NCBI RefSeq assembly: GCF_014873495.1
Contig: NZ_JADBGF010000001.1
Span: forward strand, 6,882,001 to 6,946,000
Direction: 5' to 3'
From: Streptomyces stelliscabiei
Lineage (GTDB): Bacteria > Actinomycetota > Actinomycetes > Streptomycetales > Streptomycetaceae
Length of the DNA stretch: 64,000 nucleotides
The position numbers and the translations under genes were made by a program. Each line of letters begins with the position of its first letter. Position 1 is the stretch's first letter. Positions 56,557 through 64,000 of this stretch are shown piece after piece. The notes beneath the pieces are model-generated. The model searched no databases. It was not told the DNA's origin and saw only the letters and a program-made list of their open reading frames with translations.

Positions 56557-56828
56557 CACGCCGTCGCCGAGCTGCTGTGTCGAAAGCGTTCCGTCGGGCG
56601 CAGCAGCAGGGACAGGGAGGCCGCCGCCACGACCAGGGCGCCGGTGAGGATCAGCGGGTAGTTCGCCGAGCCCAGTGCCGTGTGGGTCAGGAAGGCGCCG
56701 AAGAGGGCGCCCGCGGTGCCGGTCGGAAGGACCAGGGTGCGGGACGGCAGGCGGTGCGGGAGCCGGTAGGCGGCGGCACAGGCCAGGGCGAAACCGAGCA
56801 GTGCGGATCCGAGTGCTTCCAAGAACAT
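56556..56828 (-). CDS. Small membrane protein, 90 residues
   Basis: Three hydrophobic segments: MFLEALGSALLGFALACAAA, TLVLPTGTAGALFGAFL and YPLILTGALVVAAASLSLLL. ATG with GGGAGGG about 9 nt upstream. The frame above it (56909) is an arginine-rich leader and was rejected. Conserved-looking and native in codon use; no motif identifies a function. Confidence 0.72.
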   Translation of the reverse strand: MFLEALGSALLGFALACAAAYRLPHRLPSRTLVLPTGTAGALFGAFLTHTALGSANYPLILTGALVVAAASLSLLLRPTERFRHSSSATA

Positions 56829-56970
56829 GATCGGGTTCCCTCCCGCACGGCCTGGCCTGGGCAGATCGGTCGTAGCCCGTACTACCCGTGAGCCGTGGGA
56901 CGCAATCATCGTCGGCGACCGGGATGTGCCGGTCGGGCACGCCTCGGCCGGTGGGAGCCATGAGAAGCGG

Positions 56971-57020
56971 ACGTACGGAGGGGCCCGGTGGTTTTCACAC
57001 CACCGGGCCCCTCCGTACGT
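56971..57020. terminator. 21-bp perfect hairpin, bidirectional terminator
   Basis: Arms 56971-56991 and 57000-57020 pair perfectly, 8-nt loop with four T residues, just beyond the DUF3107 stop. Confidence 0.88.
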
Positions 57021-57036
57021 CTCCAGAGCCTCGCGA

Positions 57037-57264
57037 CTACAGCGCGCTGAAGCCCACCTTGCGGACGGCCGACTCGCCGATGTCGACGTAGGCGAGACGG
57101 TCGGCCGGGATCAGCACCTTGCGGCCGTGCTCGTCCGTGAGGCTGAGCAGCGCCGACTTGCCGGTCAGCGCCTCGGCAACGGCACGCTCGACCTCCTCGG
57201 CACTCTGACCGCTCTCCAGAACGATCTCGCGAGGCGCGTGCTGCACGCCGATCTTGACCTCCAC
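57037..57264 (-). CDS. DUF3107 small protein
   Basis: 75 residues: MEVKIGVQHAPREIVLESGQ, SAEEVERAVAEALTGKSALL and IPADRLAYVDIGESAVRKVG. The family is widespread in actinobacteria with unknown function; it has a beta-alpha-beta pattern. GTG at 57264 has GGAGGG about 8 nt upstream. The in-frame ATG at 57321 gives a poor leader. It lies next to a TetR gene on the same strand, 262 nt downstream of it. Confidence 0.86.
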   Translation of the reverse strand: MEVKIGVQHAPREIVLESGQSAEEVERAVAEALTGKSALLSLTDEHGRKVLIPADRLAYVDIGESAVRKVGFSAL

Positions 57265-57526
57265 GGCTATGTCCCTCCGACGGTCAGTGAAGTGCGCGGG
57301 CTTCCGCGCCGTACCCAGCACACATTAGCCCGGTGAGGGGACGTACACGCTCCGCCCGAGAACGCCAGGAGCGAACAGAGCGTGGGAACAAAATCCCGGA
57401 CCGGAGCCGAGCCGCGGTGGCCGGCCCGGGGTCGTACGGCCGGTGCCGTCGACCGGGCCGACGGTCGGCGTCGTCGGTCGGCGGTGCCGATCGGTGTTGA
57501 CCGGCGGTGTTGCTCAGCCGCGCCGA

Positions 57527-58168
57527 TCAGTGCTGGTCGAGGCCGTGCAGGGGGAAGCCGGCGATACCGCGCCAGGCCAGCGAGGCGAGCAACTGGACGG
57601 CCTGCTCGCGCGGGACGCTGCGGTCGCTGTGCAGCCAGGACCGCGCCACCACCTGGGAGAGACCGCCCAGTCCCGAGGCGAGGAGCATCGACTCCGCGCG
57701 CGAGAGGCCGGTGTCCTCCGCGATGACGTCGCGGATGGCCTCGGCGCACTCGTTGGTGACCTTGTCGACGCGCTCGCGCACGGCGGGCTCGTTCGTCAGG
57801 TCGGACTCGAAGACCAGCCGGAAGGCACCGCCCTCGTCCTCGACGTACGCGAAATAGGCGTCCATCGTCGCCAGGACCCGCTGCTTGTTGTCGGTCGTCG
57901 ACGCCAGCGCACCCCGCACGGCCTGGATCAGGGATTCGCAGTGCTGGTCCAGCAGTGCCAGGTAGAGGTCGAGCTTGCCGGGGAAGTGCTGGTAGAGCAC
58001 CGGCTTGCTGACTCCGGCGCGCTCGGCGATGTCGTCCATCGCGGCGGAGTGGTAGCCCTGGGCCACGAAGACTTCCTGGGCGGCGCCCAGCAACTGGTTC
58101 CGCCGGGCTCGGCGGGGCAGCCGTGTGCCTCGCGGGCGCGCCGCCTCTGTCTGCTCGATGGCTGTCAC
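57527..58168 (-). CDS. TetR-family regulator
   Basis: 213 residues. The N-terminal HTH covers MDDIAERAGVSKPVLYQHFP (about residues 44-63), preceded by a basic stretch (RLPRRARRNQLLGAAQEVFV). The C-domain SNxxELxxVR-type core includes LDLYLALLDQHCESLIQAVR and FRLVFESDLTNEPAVRERVD. GTG at 58168 with GGGAGGC upstream. Target unknown; no adjacent obvious palindrome. Confidence 0.9.
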   Translation of the reverse strand: MTAIEQTEAARPRGTRLPRRARRNQLLGAAQEVFVAQGYHSAAMDDIAERAGVSKPVLYQHFPGKLDLYLALLDQHCESLIQAVRGALASTTDNKQRVLATMDAYFAYVEDEGGAFRLVFESDLTNEPAVRERVDKVTNECAEAIRDVIAEDTGLSRAESMLLASGLGGLSQVVARSWLHSDRSVPREQAVQLLASLAWRGIAGFPLHGLDQH

Positions 58169-58369
58169 GCCGCCTCCCAAGATCGTCCACGTGCGGGTGT
58201 GCGCCGCGCCGCCATCGTACTTTTCGGTAACCCGGGTGTGCGCGGTGCGAGCGCAGAATTTCACGGACCGGACGCCGGGGAAAGTGCCGCGGACCGCACC
58301 AAACAGGGGCATGGCGGGCAGAAGGAAGCCCTTTCTCGTCACCGGTCGTCGTCCCTGGTGGGGATCGGG

Positions 58370-58588
58370 TTACCGGTAGTCCTCCTCGTCGAGCGAGACC
58401 ACGCGGGCCTGTTCGGCCAGATCGGCCTCGTTGGCGGCACCCGGGTCGGCGTCGGTCAAGGGGTCGTCCCGGTGCTGCGCGATGTCCTTGTGCTGCTCGG
58501 CGGCATCGGCCTCCGGGGCCTCGACGTCGTCGAACTCCGTGGGGTCCTCCTCGGTGAAGGTGTCGGGATCGGTCGGGTCGAAGGTCAT
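58370..58588 (-). CDS. Small acidic protein, 72 residues
   Basis: The frame begins MTFDPTDPDTFTEEDPTEFD and is strongly acidic throughout (DPLTDADPGAANEADLAEQA, then RVVSLDEEDYR). ATG with AAGGGGACCC upstream. No Cys, no signal; probably intrinsically disordered. Function unknown. Confidence 0.7.
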   Translation of the reverse strand: MTFDPTDPDTFTEEDPTEFDDVEAPEADAAEQHKDIAQHRDDPLTDADPGAANEADLAEQARVVSLDEEDYR

Positions 58589-58866
58589 CGTGGGTCCCCT
58601 TCCTGGTGCTGCTGTCCTGATGTCGCTCCTGGTCCCTGGCGCCGCCGGACGTCCCCCGGGCGGCCGGGTCATGTACGGGTGCCCTCTTCGCGAGCCTGGA
58701 TGCCCTGTTTATGAGCCTAGGAGAAGGGTGATCGTGGCGCTATGCGATCACCGGCGGCCTCGCCGTGAGTGCGGTGGTGAGGGATCGGTGGTCCGTCCCG
58801 CACAAACGGCTGGTTCAAGTCCGTACCTGTGACGGCGAACACATGAGTCACTGCGTGATCGTCTCG

Positions 58867-58872
58867 TAACAT
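58867..58872 (+). promoter_or_regulatory. -10 element, leaderless gene 58880
   Basis: TAACAT, 7 nt before the ATG at 58880. Confidence 0.55.
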
Positions 58873-58879
58873 TGCCCGC

Positions 58880-60154
58880 ATGTCCTCGACCGAGCTGCCG
58901 TCCCTGCTGACCGCCACCGCGTCGCCGAAGGCGAGTGCCGTGCGTGTGGCGCCCGGCGAGCGGCTGAGAACGGTCCGCCTGCCGGGGATCACGCTGTCGG
59001 TGCGGTCGAGACCGCCGGCGCGCGAAGGGCTGCCGCCCGCCCTCTTTGTGCACGGCCTGGGCGGTTCCTCGCAGAACTGGTCCGCGCTGATGCCGCTGCT
59101 CGACGGCCTCGTGGACGGCGAGGCCGTCGATCTGCCCGGCTTCGGCGACTCGCCGCCGCCGGACGACGGCAACTACTCCGTCACGGGACACGCGCGCGCG
59201 GTCATCCGCCACCTCGACGCGGCGGGGCGCGGCCCCGTACACCTCTTCGGCAATTCCCTCGGCGGCGCGATCGCGACCCGTGTCGCCGCCCTCCGCCCCG
59301 ATCTCGTCCGCACCCTGACCCTGGTGTCGCCCGCCCTGCCCGAGCTGCGCGTGCAGCGGACCGCCGTGCCGACCGCGCTGCTGGCGCTGCCGGGCATGTC
59401 GGCGCTCTTCACCCGCTTCACCAAGGGCTGGAGCGCCGAGCAGCGCGTGCGGGGCGTCACGGCGCTCTGTTACGGCGACCCCGGCCGCGTCACGGACGAG
59501 GGTTTCCGCAACGCCGTCGAGGAGATGGAGCGGCGCCTTCAACTCCCGTACATGTGGGACGCGTTGACACGTTCCGCTCGTGGGCTCGTGGACGCGTACA
59601 CCCTGGGCGGGCAGCACTCGCTCTGGCGTCAGGCCGAGCGGGTCCTCGCCCCGACCCTCCTCGTCTACGGCCGTCGCGACCAGCTCGTCGGCTACCGCAT
59701 GGCCCAGCGCGCCGCCCGCTCCTTCCGCGACTCCCGCCTCGTCTGCCTGCCGGACGCGGGGCACGTGGCGATGATGGAGTATCCGGAGGCTGTGGCGGCC
59801 GCGTTCCGGGATCTGCTCGCGGATGCCGGGGCGAGGGGGCCGGGGGCGGGGGGCTGGGGTGCGGACGTGTATCCGGAGTTGGACTCGTACTCGCCGGGGC
59901 AGGGGCAGGGGCAGGGGCAGGGGCAGGGGCAGGGGCGGGTGAGTGGCGTGCGTGCGGAGTCTGGCGCGGCTTCGGCTTCGGCTTCCGGTTCGGCTTCAGA
60001 TCCCGGTTCGGGTTCAGATCCCGGTTCGGGTTCGGGTTCGGTCGACTCTTCGGGTGTGGGTGGTTCGGTGGCCGGTGGTGGTTCGGCCGGTGCCGACAGT
60101 GCGGGTTCGGTCGCCGACGGCCCTCCACCGGGTAACCCCGGAGGGGGGAGCTGA
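58880..60154 (+). CDS. Alpha/beta hydrolase with repetitive C-tail
   Basis: 424 residues. ALFVHGLGGSSQNWSALMPL, HLFGNSLGGAIATRVAAL (nucleophile elbow GNSLG), LLVYGRRDQLVGYRMA and LPDAGHVAMMEYPEAVAA give the complete catalytic set. After about residue 320 the chain is Gly/Gln and then Gly/Ser-rich, built from hexanucleotide tandem repeats. The tail is non-catalytic and likely variable between strains. Leaderless ATG. It is followed 8 nt later by the DUF3152 gene, so the two are probably one operon. Confidence 0.86.
   Translation: MSSTELPSLLTATASPKASAVRVAPGERLRTVRLPGITLSVRSRPPAREGLPPALFVHGLGGSSQNWSALMPLLDGLVDGEAVDLPGFGDSPPPDDGNYSVTGHARAVIRHLDAAGRGPVHLFGNSLGGAIATRVAALRPDLVRTLTLVSPALPELRVQRTAVPTALLALPGMSALFTRFTKGWSAEQRVRGVTALCYGDPGRVTDEGFRNAVEEMERRLQLPYMWDALTRSARGLVDAYTLGGQHSLWRQAERVLAPTLLVYGRRDQLVGYRMAQRAARSFRDSRLVCLPDAGHVAMMEYPEAVAAAFRDLLADAGARGPGAGGWGADVYPELDSYSPGQGQGQGQGQGQGRVSGVRAESGAASASASGSASDPGSGSDPGSGSGSVDSSGVGGSVAGGGSAGADSAGSVADGPPPGNPGGGS
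59894..60052 (+). repeat. Coding hexanucleotide repeats
   Basis: GGGGCA-type hexamers (about seven) at 59896-59938, encoding Gly-Gln, then TTCGGG/TTCAGA/TCGGCT hexamers at 59970-60052, encoding Gly-Ser/Asp. Length change in steps of 6 preserves the frame. Confidence 0.85.
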
Positions 60155-60162
60155 GGCGCGGC

Positions 60163-61986
60163 GTGGGACGGCACAGCCGCAAGGGGCGGGCGCCGAAAGG
60201 CGACACAAACGAAACAGAGGCGAGCCGGGCGGCGACTTCCGCCGGGTCGAGCGATCGCGTACCGGCCGCGCGCCGAGCGTCGGATGCTCAGGGGGCGCAG
60301 CGGCCCCAAGTCGGCCGGGGTGGCCGGGATGGCCAGGGCGGCCGGGACGGCCAGGGCGGCCGGGGTGGCCAGGACGGCCGGGGTGTGGGCGGGTCGGCGG
60401 CTGCTTCGGCTGCCGGAACCGCTCGGGCCGCGGCGACGGCGCAGGCGGGTGTGCGGCAGGCTGGCGGCCCGCCGCTGCCGACGCGTGGATACGACCGGGC
60501 CGGTGGCCAGGGGGCGCCGCGGTTCACCGGTAGCGCGCTCGGGCAACCGGGCGCACGTCTTCCTGAGGGCACCCCCGCCCATGGCTTCCCGCGCCTCGCT
60601 GACGGCACTCCCGCGCACGGGATGCCGCGCCTTTCCGACGGCACGCCCGCGCACGGCTTTCCCCGCCTGCCTGACGGCGCCCCCGCCCGGGGGTATCCGC
60701 CGAGTCGTGGTGAGCACCCCGAGCAGCGTGAAGCGGGCGGCGGATGGGGGCACTTGGGTGGTGACCAGCGCCGGACGGGTGCCGGGCACGGCGTGGCGCG
60801 AGGGGCTCCCACGGGGGCCCCGTATGGTGTGCCGGGCGAGGCGTCACCCCCCGGCGCCCCGTACGGCGAGCCTCCGGAGGGTTCCGGGCGCCGCATTCCC
60901 ATTCCCCGGCAGCGGCAGGAGACCATGCCCCCCGGTGGCCCCCGCCAGGCATATCTGGACGCCTTCGACCAGGTCGACGACGCCTTCGACGACGTCCGCG
61001 CACCCCGTCGGACACAGCGTGCGGCGTCGGGTGCCGATGGCGGTGCCGACGGCCGGACGGATACGGCCTTCGAGGAGAAGCCGCCCCTGCGGGGGGCGCG
61101 GAAGAAGCCGCAGCGGCAGGAGGAGTCGCGGGAGCGGCCTCCGGGCGCGGAGGCCGGGGCCGTGGAGACGGCGAAGGGCGGCAAGGGGCGGGCGTTCGCC
61201 GGGATCGCGGCAGCCGCGGTCACTACTGTGCTGGTGGTCGTCGCGGTCGGCCAGATGGCCGTCGGGCAGGACGAGACCGCCCCGCAGCCGAGGGCCGCCG
61301 ACGCCGGCGAGCGCGACGTGCGCGGTGCCTCACGCAGCGACAACCGGCCCACGCCGGCCCGTCCGCCGAGCCCGAGCGCGACCCCGTTGTCGTACGACGA
61401 GAAGATGGGCCGGACGTACCCGCTGGCCGCGGACCTGGAGGGCGGCGGGAAGTTCGAGGCGGTCAAGGGCTTCGACAGGGCGCCGGGGACGGGACAGAAG
61501 TTCCGGTACCGCGTCGACGTCGAGCAGGGAATCGGACTGGATCCCGCACTGTTCGCCGAGGCGGTGCAGAAGACCCTGAACGACGAGCGGAGTTGGGCCC
61601 ACAGCGGCGGCCGTACGTTCGAGCGGATCTCCTCGGGCACGCCCGACTTCGTGATCACGCTGGCCAGCCCGGGGACCACCGCGACCTGGTGTGCCAAGTC
61701 GGGGCTCGACACGACCGTGGACAACGTGTCCTGTGATTCGGCCGCCACCGAGCGGGTGATGATCAACGCGTACCGCTGGGCCCAGGGGTCGGAGACGTAC
61801 GGCGATCAGATCCACGCGTACCGGCAGATGCTGATCAATCACGAGATCGGTCACCGACTCGGCTATCCCCACGAGACGTGTGACAAGGCCGGGGAACTCG
61901 CGCCCGTCATGCAGCAGCAGAGCAAGTTCCTGACGTACGACGGGATCACGTGCAAGGCCAATCCCTGGCCGTATCCCGGTAGTTGA
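60163..61986 (+). CDS. DUF3152 zincin-like membrane protein
   Basis: 607 residues. A disordered, repetitive cytoplasmic N-region contains GGRDGQ units (near 53-75) and four copies of a DGTPAHGFPRL-like dodecapeptide (near 130-180). A membrane helix follows (AFAGIAAAAVTTVLVVVAVG). The external DUF3152 domain has the zinc motif HEIGH at 560-564 followed by RLGYPHETC, and cysteines that may pair. The HExxH-x5-H spacing suggests a metallopeptidase fold. GTG start 8 nt after the hydrolase gene. Confidence 0.85.
   Translation: MGRHSRKGRAPKGDTNETEASRAATSAGSSDRVPAARRASDAQGAQRPQVGRGGRDGQGGRDGQGGRGGQDGRGVGGSAAASAAGTARAAATAQAGVRQAGGPPLPTRGYDRAGGQGAPRFTGSALGQPGARLPEGTPAHGFPRLADGTPAHGMPRLSDGTPAHGFPRLPDGAPARGYPPSRGEHPEQREAGGGWGHLGGDQRRTGAGHGVARGAPTGAPYGVPGEASPPGAPYGEPPEGSGRRIPIPRQRQETMPPGGPRQAYLDAFDQVDDAFDDVRAPRRTQRAASGADGGADGRTDTAFEEKPPLRGARKKPQRQEESRERPPGAEAGAVETAKGGKGRAFAGIAAAAVTTVLVVVAVGQMAVGQDETAPQPRAADAGERDVRGASRSDNRPTPARPPSPSATPLSYDEKMGRTYPLAADLEGGGKFEAVKGFDRAPGTGQKFRYRVDVEQGIGLDPALFAEAVQKTLNDERSWAHSGGRTFERISSGTPDFVITLASPGTTATWCAKSGLDTTVDNVSCDSAATERVMINAYRWAQGSETYGDQIHAYRQMLINHEIGHRLGYPHETCDKAGELAPVMQQQSKFLTYDGITCKANPWPYPGS
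60311..60385 (+). repeat. Coding 18-bp repeats, Gly/Arg/Asp/Gln units
   Basis: Units of the GGCCGGGAYGGCCAGGGC type, repeated about four times. Confidence 0.8.
60550..60700 (+). repeat. Coding 36-bp repeats, DGTPAHGFPRL units
   Basis: Four copies of a 36-bp unit (LPEGTPAHGFPR, LADGTPAHGMPR, LSDGTPAHGFPR, LPDGAPARGYPP), degenerate at third positions. Confidence 0.85.
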
Positions 61987-62035
61987 CGAAGGCCGCCGGG
62001 CCACTCTTCCCCTGACACCGCGTGATCGAGTGATC

Positions 62036-62066
62036 CCCTAGCGCGACAAAACGCGCCCCGCTAGGG
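62036..62066 (+). terminator. Hairpin after the DUF3152 gene
   Basis: CCCTAGC (62036-62042) pairs with GCTAGGG (62060-62066), with inner GCGCG/CGCGC alternatives. Confidence 0.6.
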
Positions 62067-62094
62067 AAAGTTACGACCGTTCACCCCTTTTGGT

Positions 62095-62122
62095 GGTGTG
62101 ACGGACAACCGTCCGTCACACC
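62095..62122. promoter_or_regulatory. Perfect 12-bp-arm palindrome upstream of the PelF-like gene
   Basis: GGTGTGACGGAC (62095-62106), AACC loop, GTCCGTCACACC (62111-62122), 84 nt before the GTG. It could be an operator or a second terminator. Confidence 0.6.
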
Positions 62123-62205
62123 CCCGCCTTGTCCGCATACGTTCGTCCCGCTGCGAGCCGCCGGGTGAACGGCGGCTCCTCAAACGGGAGATCGGGGGTG
62201 CACGC

Positions 62206-64000
62206 GTGCGCATCGGACTGCTTACGGAGGGTGGCTATCCGTATGTGAGCGGTGACGCCAGGCTCTGGTGCGACCGACTCGTACGTGGGTTGGAGCGACA
62301 CGAGTTCCACATCTACGCGCTCAGCCGGAGCGAGCGGCAGGAGGACGAGGGCTGGATCCCGTTGCCGTCCCAGGTCAGGCGGGTCCGTACGGCGCCGCTG
62401 TGGGCGGCGGAGGACGACGGCGTCGTCCACGGGCGCCGGGCGCGGAGGCGCTTCGCGGAGGCGTACGGCGAACTGGTGTCGGCGGTGTGCTCGGGGAGCG
62501 CGAGCGGTGCCGATGGTGGGGCCGCCCGGCCCGGTGGGTTCGGGGCGGCTTCCGACGGTGGGGCCGACGCTGAGGCGGACCGTTTCGGCAGCGCGCTGTA
62601 CGGGCTCGCCGAGTTGGGCCGCGACGAAGGTGGGCTGGTCGGTGCACTGCGCTCCGAGGTCGCCGTACGCACGCTGGAGCGCGCTTGTCGCGCGCCGGGC
62701 GCCCTGCGAGGGGCGCGCGAGGCGCGCGTACCGGATCTGCTGACGGTCGCCGCCCATCTCGAACGCGCCCTGCGCCCCCTCTCGCTCGACTGGTACGAGG
62801 ACGACGGGCTCGGCTCGGTCGACCTGTGCCACGCGGCGGCCGGTGGCTCGGCCGCGCTTCCCGGGCTGCTGGCCCGGTACTTCCACGGGGTGCCGCTGCT
62901 GGTCACCGAGTACGGCGTGCCGCTGCGAGCGCACTACCTCGGGGCCTCGGGAGAAGCGCCGGTGCGCGCCCTGCTCGCGGCCTTCCACCGGCGGCTGACC
63001 GCCGAGGTCTACCGGCAGGCCGCCTGCCTCACCCCCGGCAACACCCACGCCCGACGCTGGCAGGAGCGCTGCGGCGCCGACCGGGCCAGGATCCGGACGG
63101 TCTACCCCGGCATGGACGCCGCCCGCTTCGCGGAGGTCGGCGAGTCGCCGGAGTACGCCGATCCGTACACACTGGTCTGGGTCGGCCGCATCGAGCCCGC
63201 CAAGGACCTGATCTCGCTGCTGCACGCCTTCGCCGAGATCCGCCGGGCGGAACCCAAGGCGCGACTCAGGATCGTCGGCGCGGCAGCGGGCTCCGAGGCC
63301 ACCGCCTACCTGGGCCACTGCCGCGCGCTGGCCGCGCAGCTCTTTCCCGACCGGGCGGACGGCGTGCACGCCGTCGGCGACAACCCCGTCTCCTTCGAGG
63401 AGATCGGCGACCCGGCCGTCCCTGACCTTGCCGAGGCCTACGCGGCGGGTGCGGTGGTCGTGCTGTCCAGCGTCGTCGAGGGCTTCCCGATCAGCCTGGT
63501 CGAGGCCATGTTCTGCGCCCGGCCGACGGTCTCCACCGACGTGGGCGCGGTCGTGGAGGTCATCGGCGGCACGGGCCTGGTCGTCCCTCCGCGCAATCCG
63601 CGGGCGCTGGCCGAGGCGTGCGTGGCACTGCTACGAGAACCCGAGCGCCGCGCGCGCCTCGGCGCGGCCGCCCGCGCACGCGCTCTCGAACTCTTCACGG
63701 TGGAACAGAACGTCGAGGCATTTCGTGGCATCTACCTGGACGTCGTCTCCCAGGCCCCGGTGCGCAAGGTCGTTGTCGACGGCACCGGTGAGCCACGTCC
63801 CTTCGGAGCCCCCGCCGAGGCCCGCGTGCCCGGCCACTGGACCGATTCCCGACTGGTGACGGGCGGCCTCGGGGTCGCCGGCGTGGCAGGGGTTGCGGGG
63901 GGCGCCGGTGTCGCGGGTCTCGCTGGGGGTGTTCCCGGGCGGCCGCGCTGGGCCGTCGACACACCTGGGCGGGCGACGACACCTGTGGTGGGAACCACGG
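62206..64000 (+). CDS. PelF-like GT4 glycosyltransferase (DUF3492), runs off the right edge
   Basis: At least 598 residues; the frame is open at the window end. The N-terminal DUF3492 region begins VRIGLLTEGGYPYVSGDARL and includes LWCDRLVRGLERHEFHIYAL. The GT-B C-domain has VYPGMDAARF, LVWVGRIEPAKDLISLLHAF, RLRIVGAAAGSEATAYLGHC and VVVLSSVVEGFPISLVEAMF-CARPTVSTDVGAVVEVIGG-TGLVVPP, with the E-x7-E nucleotide-sugar motif. This is the GT4 PelF subgroup, known in exopolysaccharide synthesis. The GTG at 62206 has GGGGGTG 5 nt upstream. The tail (GVAGVAGVAGGAGVAGLAGG) is repetitive. No other exopolysaccharide gene is in the window. Confidence 0.85.
   Translation, partial: MRIGLLTEGGYPYVSGDARLWCDRLVRGLERHEFHIYALSRSERQEDEGWIPLPSQVRRVRTAPLWAAEDDGVVHGRRARRRFAEAYGELVSAVCSGSASGADGGAARPGGFGAASDGGADAEADRFGSALYGLAELGRDEGGLVGALRSEVAVRTLERACRAPGALRGAREARVPDLLTVAAHLERALRPLSLDWYEDDGLGSVDLCHAAAGGSAALPGLLARYFHGVPLLVTEYGVPLRAHYLGASGEAPVRALLAAFHRRLTAEVYRQAACLTPGNTHARRWQERCGADRARIRTVYPGMDAARFAEVGESPEYADPYTLVWVGRIEPAKDLISLLHAFAEIRRAEPKARLRIVGAAAGSEATAYLGHCRALAAQLFPDRADGVHAVGDNPVSFEEIGDPAVPDLAEAYAAGAVVVLSSVVEGFPISLVEAMFCARPTVSTDVGAVVEVIGGTGLVVPPRNPRALAEACVALLREPERRARLGAAARARALELFTVEQNVEAFRGIYLDVVSQAPVRKVVVDGTGEPRPFGAPAEARVPGHWTDSRLVTGGLGVAGVAGVAGGAGVAGLAGGVPGRPRWAVDTPGRATTPVVGTT

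Noticed and set aside
1..64000. tRNA, rRNA, insertion sequence, integrase or prophage genes
   Set aside because: None of the open frames or non-coding stretches shows the expected motifs or structures.

Overview
The window is chromosomal DNA of a Streptomyces or very close relative. It has very high G+C, with G/C-dominated third codon positions, GTG and TTG starts, short intergenic gaps, and many genes with a -10 hexamer 6-7 nt ahead of the start codon. It also carries mycothiol, BldK-type and actinobacterial DUF families. Nothing suggests a phage, plasmid, IS element, CRISPR array, rRNA or tRNA. Most of it reads as core chromosome.

Layout. 1-11.4 kb is an oligopeptide ABC-transporter district. 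It holds the last 68 codons of an OppF/BldKE-type ATPase, a small VOC protein, a minus-strand trio (permease, Tat-type lipoprotein binding protein, permease) with no ATPase of its own, and a complete five-gene plus-strand operon (binding protein, two permeases, two ATPases). 11.4-17.9 kb carries an S9 peptidase, a tiny membrane protein, mshB (mycothiol), a small membrane protein and a VanW/YoaR-like membrane-anchored protein. 18.1-21.6 kb is an ABC exporter fused translationally to a DesKR-type two-component system, with a candidate operator upstream. 21.6-28.4 kb holds a SirB1-like protein, a GNAT, fdxA, dapC, a secreted peptide, a lysozyme-like protein and dapE.

28.5-46 kb largely follows the mycobacterial Rv1202-Rv1239c order: dapE, LOG, folP2, DivIVA-like, tag, DUF3117, O-methyltransferase, ECF sigma (SigE), anti-sigma, HtrA, TatB, Mrp, DUF1003, MgtE-N/CBS, CorA. 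The stress module (sigma, anti-sigma, HtrA, TatB) is preceded by a near-consensus SigE-type promoter.

46-64 kb is a series of mostly single genes: SUFU-like, DUF6758, PHP phosphoesterase, MarC, a 50-residue small protein, NYN RNase-like protein, two alpha/beta hydrolases, a DEAD-box helicase with a repeat-rich basic tail, a ferritin-like protein, DUF3107, TetR, a DUF3152 zincin and a PelF-like glycosyltransferase running off the right edge.

The most notable points are the ATPase-less transporter trio, two genes that appear to start at ATT and CTG, the SigE-type promoter, several perfect palindromes ahead of small or unknown genes, a dispersed intergenic repeat family in at least five places, and recently expanded coding repeats. 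All family assignments come from reading motifs by eye; no database search was run.
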